Source: a bacterium
GTDB lineage: Bacteria > Verrucomicrobiota > Verrucomicrobiae > Opitutales > Opitutaceae
NCBI GenBank assembly: GCA_021780625.1
Contig: JAJXYI010000550.1
Location: 1 to 7,860, forward strand
DNA: 7,860 bases
Direction: 5' to 3'
Shown here: positions 1 through 7,860 of the stretch, piece after piece
Numbering within the stretch: position 1 is the stretch's first letter
How the letters are laid out: every line of letters starts with the position of its first letter
The notes under the pieces: generated by a model
Database searches by the model: none
What the model was told of the DNA's origin: nothing
What the model saw: only the letters and a program-made list of their open reading frames with translations
Position numbers and translations under genes: made by a program

Positions 1-48
1 GAAGTCCCGCTCGAGGACATCATCGCGGATCTCTTTCAGTCGCGCTGA
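1..48 (+). CDS. C-terminal end of an unidentified protein (partial)
   Basis: Frame 1 is open from the left edge and ends with TGA at 46-48, giving the tail EVPLEDIIADLFQSR. The codons are rich in G/C at third positions, like the genuine genes in this window. The tail looks like the acidic-amphipathic end of a normal cytosolic protein. It converges on the uvrA-like gene, with 43 bp between the two stop codons. That gap has a short CGGAC/GTCCG hairpin at 73-84 but no T-tract, so no intrinsic terminator is called. Only 15 residues are visible, so no function can be given. The frame could also be open by chance. Confidence 0.4.
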   Translation, partial: EVPLEDIIADLFQSR

Positions 49-91
49 GGCGCGTGAGTCGTATCCGCGCGCCGGACACGTCCGCCCGCGT

Positions 92-3001
<2,910 letters not shown>

Positions 3002-3101
3002 TCGGTTCAAAGCGGGTAATCAGCACCGAAAGGCACGCGAACGCAACCGATCGCCGCGCCCGCGCCGCATCTTCGGCAAACCCCAGAAAAATCGCTTCTA
3101 A

Positions 3102-3116
3102 TGAAAATCACTTTCA
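3102..3116. promoter_or_regulatory. Fur-box-like 7-1-7 inverted repeat (candidate operator)
   Basis: The 15-mer TGAAAATCACTTTCA consists of two 7-bp arms around a central C; TGAAAAT against the reverse complement of ACTTTCA (TGAAAGT) matches at six of seven positions. Compared with the classical Fur 7-1-7 consensus TGATAATNATTATCA it differs at three of the 14 specified positions. It lies in the only AT-rich patch between the divergent genes, 101 bp from the uvrA start and 115 bp from the DUF1302 start. From position it could serve either gene, though an outer-membrane protein operon is the more usual Fur target. No convincing -35/-10 pair was found around it. The assignment to Fur is inference; another regulator with a similar palindrome is possible. 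Confidence 0.3.
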
Positions 3117-3190
3117 CACTCCGCGCTTGATACCCCTGGGGGGCCGCTTTTCTTGAGTGCTCGACCGAAGTTAAGACAGGGCGTCACCCC

Positions 3191-3235
3191 ATGCCCGGCC
3201 TTACCCAACAGCGACGGTCGACCATTACCCCATGA
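3191..3235 (+). CDS. Possible 14-codon leader ORF overlapping the DUF1302 start
   Basis: ATG at 3191 opens a 14-codon frame, MPGLTQQRRSTITP, that ends at TGA 3233-3235. That stop overlaps the first ATG of the DUF1302 gene (3232) in an ATGA arrangement, the classical geometry for translational coupling. Upstream of the leader is an AGGG at 3178-3181 with a 9-nt spacer to its ATG. This is the nearest thing to a Shine-Dalgarno sequence anywhere in the operon, whereas the DUF1302 ATG has none. The inference is that ribosomes may load at the leader and reinitiate on the main gene. The peptide is short and shows no attenuator-type codon run, so a chance frame remains possible. Confidence 0.3.
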   Translation: MPGLTQQRRSTITP

Positions 3236-5202
3236 TGTGCTCCCTCCTCGTCCGCCCGGACTCGCGCCGGGCGAAGATCGCGGGCGTGTTGCCCGCCTTG
3301 TGCCTGCTTCTGCCGCTTACCGCACGCGCAGTCCGCTTTAACGAAGGCGAATTGAAGGGCAGTTTCGACACCACGATCTCCGTGGGCGTGCTCGACCGGC
3401 TCCAAAATCCGAGCCCCGCCTACTACGGCACCAGCTCCACGTTCGACGGCGTGCCGGGGCTGCAGAACTCGGTGAACGCCGACGACGGCAATCTCAATTT
3501 CCCCAAGGGCATCGCCTCCGAACTCGCCAAGGTGAACCATGAGTTTGAACTCCATTATCGCGACTCCGGCTTCCTTGCGAGCGGGTACTATTTCTACGAC
3601 GCCAAGGTGCAGAACGACTGGCAGGGGCGCACGCCGCTCTCGGACGCCGCACGCAGCCGCGTCGGCAAGGGCGGACGACTGCTCGACCTCTACGCGTACA
3701 CCAACTTCGACGTGGCGGGCCACCCCGTCGAGGTCCGCGTCGGCCGGCAGGTCCTCAGTCTCGGCGAGAGCACGTTCATCCCGAACGGCATCAACGTCAT
3801 CAACCCCTACGATCTCTCGAAACTCCGCGTCCCCGGCGCGGAGCTGAAGGACGCGCTGCTTCCGATCACGATGGTGAAAGGGTCGATCGGCCTGACGGAC
3901 AATCTGACCGTCGAGCCTTTCTGGATACTCGAGTTCCAGCGCAACGAGATCGAACCTGCGGGCACCTATTTTTCGACGAACGACTTCGCCTCCCGCGGCG
4001 GCGACAAAGTGATGCTCGGCTTCGGACGCCTGCCCGACAGCGGCACGCTCGGCGCGATCCCGCGCACGACTGACCGCACGCCGCACAGCCCGAACGAGGG
4101 CGGCCTCGCCGTGCATTGGACGGACTCCGCGCTCAACGACACCGAGTTCGGCTTCTTCGTCGTGCGCTACAACAGCCGCTCGCCGGTCGTCAGCGCCATC
4201 ACCCCGACCGCCGGCGTGAACCCCAACCTCACGGGTCCGCTCACCGCGGTCTTCATGCAGGCGGGCATGGCCCCGGCCGCCGCAGCCGCCCAGGCCACCG
4301 GACTGTTCCAGCTGGTGATGCTCTCACAGACCAACCCCGCCGCGCTCACCCCGACCCAGATCGCAACCCTCCAGGCTCCGTCCACGCAGGCCGCCCTCGC
4401 CGGCGCCCAGCAGATCGCCCTGCTCACCGCCGCCTCCAACGGACGCTACTTCGTCGAGTTTCCGGAGGGAATCACGATGCTCGGCGCAAGTTTCAACGCG
4501 AGCCTCGGCAACACCGGCATCTCCTGGCAGGGCGAGGTTTCCTACAAGGACCGCGTGCCGCTCCAGATCGACGACGTCGAGCTGCTCTACGCCGCGCTGT
4601 CCTCGCTGAGCCCTGTTTTCGGGGCCAACAACCAGGTCGGATCCTATCTGGGACAGTACGGACGCGAGGTCAGCGGCTACCGTCGGCATCAGGTCTGGAC
4701 TGCGCAGACGACGATGACAAAGACGCTCGGCTCGCTCCTCGGCTCCTCCCAGACCACCGTGCTCGCCGAGGTCGGAGGCGTCTGGGTGAACTTGCCCGAC
4801 AAAAGCGTGCTGCGCTACGACGGCCAGGGTACCTTCACCAGCGGCAGCGCCGCCGCGATGGCCGCCACGACCAACCCGCCGCTCCCCGCCACGCCCGCCA
4901 GCGCGTTCGCCGACTCCTTCTCCTGGGGCTACCAGGCCGCCGCGCGCCTCGACTACGAGAACGCCTTCTTCGGCGTGAACGCCCACCCGCTGATCGCCTT
5001 CACCCACGACGTCTCCGGCAACACGCCGCTTCCGCTGGGCAACTTCGTCCGCGGGCGCAAGAGCCTCACGCTCGGCGCCGACTTCACCTACCTCGACGCT
5101 TGGGAGCTCGACCTGCGCTACGTCAACTTCTTCGGGGGCGGCGCCTACAACCTGCTCGCCGACCGCGATTACGTCTCCGCCACCGTCAAATACTCTTTCT
5201 GA
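3232..5202 (+). CDS. DUF1302 family outer-membrane beta-barrel protein
   Basis: The 656-residue product begins with a Sec signal peptide: a basic n-region (RRAK, 12-15), a hydrophobic stretch at about 17-30, and probable cleavage after TARA-type residues near 33. Family-typical blocks follow in order: GSFDTTIS (43-50), the NADDGNLNFPKG block (82-93), LLDLYAYTNFDV (150-161), VGRQVLSLGESTFIPNGINV (170-189), YFVEFPEGI (406-414), SWGYQAAARLDYENAFFGVN (564-583) and NFFGGGAYN (632-640). The chain ends KYSF; a terminal Phe with alternating polar and aromatic residues is the usual Bam-recognised last strand of outer-membrane barrels. Residues about 318-403 are an Ala/Thr/Gln-rich, low-complexity stretch, probably a surface or periplasmic loop. 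The role is unknown; a channel or receptor for a hydrophobic compound is inferred from the MMPL partner. Two ATGs are adjacent (3232, 3235); neither has a Shine-Dalgarno sequence. It is first in a four-gene operon, and a leader frame overlaps its start. Confidence 0.9.
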   Translation: MMCSLLVRPDSRRAKIAGVLPALCLLLPLTARAVRFNEGELKGSFDTTISVGVLDRLQNPSPAYYGTSSTFDGVPGLQNSVNADDGNLNFPKGIASELAKVNHEFELHYRDSGFLASGYYFYDAKVQNDWQGRTPLSDAARSRVGKGGRLLDLYAYTNFDVAGHPVEVRVGRQVLSLGESTFIPNGINVINPYDLSKLRVPGAELKDALLPITMVKGSIGLTDNLTVEPFWILEFQRNEIEPAGTYFSTNDFASRGGDKVMLGFGRLPDSGTLGAIPRTTDRTPHSPNEGGLAVHWTDSALNDTEFGFFVVRYNSRSPVVSAITPTAGVNPNLTGPLTAVFMQAGMAPAAAAAQATGLFQLVMLSQTNPAALTPTQIATLQAPSTQAALAGAQQIALLTAASNGRYFVEFPEGITMLGASFNASLGNTGISWQGEVSYKDRVPLQIDDVELLYAALSSLSPVFGANNQVGSYLGQYGREVSGYRRHQVWTAQTTMTKTLGSLLGSSQTTVLAEVGGVWVNLPDKSVLRYDGQGTFTSGSAAAMAATTNPPLPATPASAFADSFSWGYQAAARLDYENAFFGVNAHPLIAFTHDVSGNTPLPLGNFVRGRKSLTLGADFTYLDAWELDLRYVNFFGGGAYNLLADRDYVSATVKYSF

Positions 5203-5216
5203 CACGCCCCCTCCCC

Positions 5217-6581
5217 ATGAAACGCCATACTCTCCTCGCCGCCCTCGCATTGGCCGGCCTTCTCGCCGCCGGCGCGACCTCCGCCCGCGCAGCCATCTCC
5301 GTCCAACAGGCCGACCGCCTCGGCAAGGACCTCACCCCGCTCGGCGGTGAACGCGCTGCCAGCGCCGACGGTCTCGTCCCCGCCTGGGACGGCGGCATCC
5401 TGACTCCACCCGCCGGATACAAGGTCGGCATGCACCACCCTGACCCCTACGCGTCCGATCAACCGCTCTTCGTCGTCACCGCCGCCAACGTCGACAAGTA
5501 CCGCGACATGCTCACCGCGGGCGCGCGCGCGATGTTTGCGACCTACAAGGACTACAAGATGATCGTGTATCCGTCGCACCGCAGCTTCTCCAACCCGCAG
5601 CGGATCTACGACGCCACGCGACGGATCGCCACCACCGCGAACCTGGTCGACGACGGCAACGGAATCGAAGGCGCCGCCGTCGGCACGCCTTTCCCCATCC
5701 CGAGCAACGGACTCGAGGTCATCTGGAATCACCTCACGCGCTACCGCGGCATCGCCGCCGAGCGCCACGTCAGCCAGGCCGCCCCCCTGCGCAGCGGCGC
5801 CTACTCGCTCGTCGATTTCGAGGACGAATTTTTGTTCAACTACGCCCGGCCCGGGATGAGGCCCGACAAGCTCGACAACATCCTTGTCTATTTCAAGCAG
5901 GCCGTCGTCGCGCCCGCCCGCGTCGCGGGCTCGATCCTCGTGGTCCATGAGACACTCGATCAGGTGAAGGAGAATCGACAGGCCTGGATCTACAACCCCG
6001 GCCAGCGCCGCGTGCGCCGAGCGCCCAATGTCGCCTACGACGAACCCGGCACCAACGCCGACAACATGCGCACGGCCGACCAGTTCGACATGTTCAACGG
6101 CGCACCCGACCGCTACACGTGGCACCTGCTCGGGAAGCGCGAGATGATAGTCCCCTACAACTCGTACACGCTGCACAGCGACAAGATCACCAACGACGAC
6201 ATCATCCGCCCGCTGCACATCAACCAGGACCTCGCCCGCTACGAGGTGCACCGCGTGTGGGTGGTCGATGCCAGGCTCAAACCCGGCGCGCATCACATCT
6301 ATTCCCGCCGCACGTTCTACGTCGACGAGGACAGCTGGCAGATCCTCGCGGTGGACCAGTACGACACCCGCGGCCAGCTCTGGCGCGTGTCGGAGGCGCA
6401 TTGCATCAATTACTACGACGCAAAGGTCTTCTGGAGCACGCTCGAGGTGCACACGGACCTGCAGGCGGGCCGCTACCTGGTGTTCGGCCTGGATAACCAA
6501 CGTCCGATGTACGATTTCACGATCCAGCGCACGCCCGCCGACTACACCCCCGAGGCACTGCGCCGCGCCGGCACGCGCTGA
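5217..6581 (+). CDS. DUF1329 family periplasmic protein (LolA/LolB-like fold family)
   Basis: The 454-residue product has a clear Sec signal peptide (KRH, then a Leu/Ala-rich core at about 5-22) with likely cleavage after SARA at residue 25. There is no lipobox cysteine, and the only Cys visible is C396, so this copy is predicted to be soluble and periplasmic rather than lipid-anchored. Family-typical segments are LTPLGGERA (39-47), VPAWDGGI (54-61), FPIPSNGLEVIWNHLTRYRG (159-178), AWIYNPGQRRVRRAPNVAYD (256-275), QFDMFNGAPDRYTWHLLGKR (289-308), PYNSY (313-317) and YSRRTFYVDEDSW (362-374). Length matches the usual 450 or so residues of DUF1329. The family has been linked to the lipoprotein-carrier fold, which suggests binding of a lipid-like ligand between the membranes; that function is inference. 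It starts 14 nt after the DUF1302 stop. Those 14 nt are almost pure pyrimidine, so there is no Shine-Dalgarno site and translation probably depends on the upstream gene. Confidence 0.9.
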   Translation: MKRHTLLAALALAGLLAAGATSARAAISVQQADRLGKDLTPLGGERAASADGLVPAWDGGILTPPAGYKVGMHHPDPYASDQPLFVVTAANVDKYRDMLTAGARAMFATYKDYKMIVYPSHRSFSNPQRIYDATRRIATTANLVDDGNGIEGAAVGTPFPIPSNGLEVIWNHLTRYRGIAAERHVSQAAPLRSGAYSLVDFEDEFLFNYARPGMRPDKLDNILVYFKQAVVAPARVAGSILVVHETLDQVKENRQAWIYNPGQRRVRRAPNVAYDEPGTNADNMRTADQFDMFNGAPDRYTWHLLGKREMIVPYNSYTLHSDKITNDDIIRPLHINQDLARYEVHRVWVVDARLKPGAHHIYSRRTFYVDEDSWQILAVDQYDTRGQLWRVSEAHCINYYDAKVFWSTLEVHTDLQAGRYLVFGLDNQRPMYDFTIQRTPADYTPEALRRAGTR

Positions 6582-6596
6582 GTCGCGACACCCGCC

Positions 6597-7532
6597 ATGT
6601 TCCGGCCGCTCCTCGTCAGGATCCTCGCCGCAGCGCTCGGCTTGATCGCCCTCGCCGCTCCGAGCACCGCGCGTGCGGGCACCGCCGTCCGCAGCCTGCT
6701 CCTCGACGTCCGCCGCCACGGCGACCTGCTCTTCGCCGTCGGCGAACGCGGGGCCATCCTGCGCTCGAACGACTCCGGAAAGGTCTGGGAGCGGATCCAA
6801 AGTCACAGCCCCGCCACGCTCACCGCCATCAGCTTCGCCCCCCACTCCCAGGCGGGGTGGGCCGTCGGACACGATGCGACGATCCTCGCGACCCGCGACG
6901 GAGGCTCGACTTGGAACAGCTGCTACCACGGCACCGACGCCTCCCAGTCCTTCCTCGACGTCCTCGCCATCGACCCGAACGAGGTGATCGCCGTAGGCGC
7001 CTTCGGCCTCGCGGTCGTCTCCCGCGACGGCGGACGCACCTGGGCGCCGCTGAAGGTCGAGACCGGCGACCTGCACCTCAACGCGCTGTGTCGGATCGCC
7101 GACGGACGGATCCTCGTCGCAGGCGAGGCGGGGTTCGCCGCCGTATCCGCCGACTCGGGACGCACCTGGACACCACTCTCCTCGCCCTACGACGGATCCT
7201 TCTTCGGCGCCGCCCCGCTCGGCGAATCCGGCGCCATCGTCTGCGGGCTGCGCGGCCACCTCTACGCCATCGCCGACCTTGGGCATCCCAACTGGGTCGA
7301 ACTGCCCACGCCGGCGGGGTCCGGCCTGATCTCCACGGTCCTCCAACTGCGCGGCGGCGCCTGGCTTGCGGCCGGCCGCGGCCGCACGGTCCTCGTCAGC
7401 CGCGACGAGGGACGCAGCTTCGTCGCCTGGGACGCCGGCATCTCGACCGACATCGCCCGGCTCGCCCAGGCTCCCGACGGCTCCGTCATCGCCGTGGGCG
7501 AGGCGGGCGCGACCACGCTGCCCAAACCCTGA
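6597..7532 (+). CDS. Ycf48/BNR-repeat seven-bladed beta-propeller, periplasmic
   Basis: This 311-residue protein has a signal peptide (core at about 5-21, likely cleavage after TARA at 27), so it acts outside the cytoplasm. It contains Asp-box (BNR) motifs SNDSGKVW (57), TRDGGSTW (99), SRDGGRTW (142), SADSGRTW (184) and SRDEGRSF (268), with a decayed one at about 226. Glycine-rich strand motifs precede them at 49, 91, 134, 176, 217, 260 and 301 (GERG, GHDA, GAFG, GEAG, GLRG, GRGR, GEAG). Seven repeats of about 42 residues imply a seven-bladed propeller, as in Ycf48 of photosystem II assembly. No photosystem gene is nearby, so the role is probably scaffolding or assembly of the envelope complex encoded here; that is inference. 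The bulk of the chain is repeats, with no extra domain. The gene starts 15 nt after the DUF1329 stop, without a Shine-Dalgarno sequence. A sialidase is unlikely, because nothing besides the Asp boxes resembles one. Confidence 0.88.
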   Translation: MFRPLLVRILAAALGLIALAAPSTARAGTAVRSLLLDVRRHGDLLFAVGERGAILRSNDSGKVWERIQSHSPATLTAISFAPHSQAGWAVGHDATILATRDGGSTWNSCYHGTDASQSFLDVLAIDPNEVIAVGAFGLAVVSRDGGRTWAPLKVETGDLHLNALCRIADGRILVAGEAGFAAVSADSGRTWTPLSSPYDGSFFGAAPLGESGAIVCGLRGHLYAIADLGHPNWVELPTPAGSGLISTVLQLRGGAWLAAGRGRTVLVSRDEGRSFVAWDAGISTDIARLAQAPDGSVIAVGEAGATTLPKP

Positions 7533-7545
7533 TCCGCCCCGCCTC

Positions 7546-7860
7546 ATGTCACGCCTCATCGACCGCTTCACCGCTTGGGTCTTCAGGCATCGTACCGTGC
7601 TCGTCGTGGTCTTTCTCGCCCTCACCGGCCTGATGGGCTGGCTCGCCCTCCATGTGCGCGTGGACGCGAGTTTCGACAAATCGCTTCCCTCCGACCATCC
7701 CTACATTCGCACCTTCAAGAAATACCAGGCCGACTTCGGTGGCGCGAACCGCGTGCTCATTGCCCTGTTCGCGAAGGACGGCACGATCTTCACCGCTCCG
7801 TTCATGAAGGAGCTCAAGCAGGCGACCGATGACGTGTTCTTCATCCACGGCGTCGACCGT
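7546..7860 (+). CDS. MMPL/RND family transporter, N-terminal part (runs off the window)
   Basis: ATG at 7546 opens a frame that stays open for 105 codons to the right edge. The visible part has a short cytoplasmic N-terminus with basic residues (RHR, 14-16) and a first transmembrane helix at about residues 17-37 (VLVVVFLALTGLMGWLAL). A periplasmic segment with VDASFDKSLPSDHPY (39-53) follows. This TM1-then-FxxxxPxxHPY pattern, and a later FFIHGVDR (98-105), are typical of the MMPL branch of RND pumps, such as the hopanoid transporter HpnN and related lipid exporters. These are proton-driven inner-membrane machines moving lipids or hydrophobic small molecules. Full family members are usually about 750-900 residues, so most of the gene lies outside. 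It starts 13 nt after the propeller stop and is the fourth gene of the operon. Substrate and direction of transport cannot be read from this fragment. Confidence 0.88.
   Translation, partial: MSRLIDRFTAWVFRHRTVLVVVFLALTGLMGWLALHVRVDASFDKSLPSDHPYIRTFKKYQADFGGANRVLIALFAKDGTIFTAPFMKELKQATDDVFFIHGVDR

Noticed and set aside
73..84. CGGACACGTCCG hairpin between the convergent genes as a terminator
   Set aside because: The stem is 5 bp with a 2-nt loop and there is no T-tract on either strand.
3127..3143. TTGATACCCCTGGGGGG, resembling a CsoR/CstR-type operator or a -35 element
   Set aside because: Only the CCCC/GGGG core is symmetric and the right arm lacks the GGGGTAT half. TTGATA has no -10 partner at a suitable distance.
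3002..3231. LexA/SOS box upstream of uvrA
   Set aside because: No CTGT-N8-ACAG, GAAC-N7-GTTC or CGAAC-type palindrome is present in the intergenic region.
3184..4116. A 310-codon minus-strand frame opposite the start of DUF1302
   Set aside because: It is antisense to the signal peptide and conserved blocks of DUF1302, with no recognisable domain of its own.
4116..5216. Upstream extension of the DUF1329 reading frame into the DUF1302 gene
   Set aside because: The frame is open, but its product there is Arg/Pro-rich shadow sequence. The ATG at 5217 starts exactly at a good signal peptide, so that start was used.
5169..7679. An 836-codon open frame on the minus strand opposite the operon
   Set aside because: It spans three well-supported plus-strand genes and their junctions, and its Gly/Asp/Val/Arg-rich product resembles no family; it is a shadow of GC-rich codon use.

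Overview
The window comes from a high-GC (by eye about 65 %) Gram-negative bacterium. An outer-membrane barrel protein, several Sec signal peptides and an RND transporter all require a double-membrane envelope. Protein style and the near absence of Shine-Dalgarno sequences make a Verrucomicrobiota (Opitutales-like) source plausible, but this is an impression; a proteobacterium cannot be excluded from the sequence alone. No rRNA, tRNA, CRISPR array, insertion sequence or attachment site was seen.

Layout: (i) positions 1-48 are probably the last 15 codons of a plus-strand gene. (ii) Positions 92-3001, minus strand, hold a complete UvrA-type excision-repair ATPase of 969 residues, convergent with the first gene. 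(iii) Positions 3002-3231 form a 230-bp divergent intergenic region. It has an AT-rich patch containing a 15-bp near-perfect inverted repeat that resembles a Fur box, and a 14-codon leader reading frame whose stop overlaps the next start codon (ATGA). (iv) From 3232 to the right edge, four plus-strand genes are packed with gaps of 13-15 nt and read as one operon: a DUF1302 outer-membrane barrel protein, a DUF1329 periplasmic protein, a Ycf48/BNR-type seven-bladed beta-propeller, and the start of an MMPL/RND transporter that runs off the window.

The operon has an obvious architectural logic. It encodes an outer-membrane barrel, a periplasmic protein whose family is described as related to the LolA/LolB lipoprotein-carrier fold, a periplasmic propeller, and an inner-membrane proton-driven pump of the class that moves lipids and other hydrophobic molecules. 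Together these could form a trans-envelope route for a hydrophobic substrate. The families recur together in Gram-negative genomes, but the substrate, the direction of transport and the role of the DUF proteins are not established to my knowledge. This is the most interesting part of the window. uvrA is divergently transcribed and functionally unrelated.

Other points of interest are the pyrimidine-rich, SD-less gene junctions of the operon, the Ala-rich insertion inside the barrel protein, and the strict 42-residue periodicity of the propeller.
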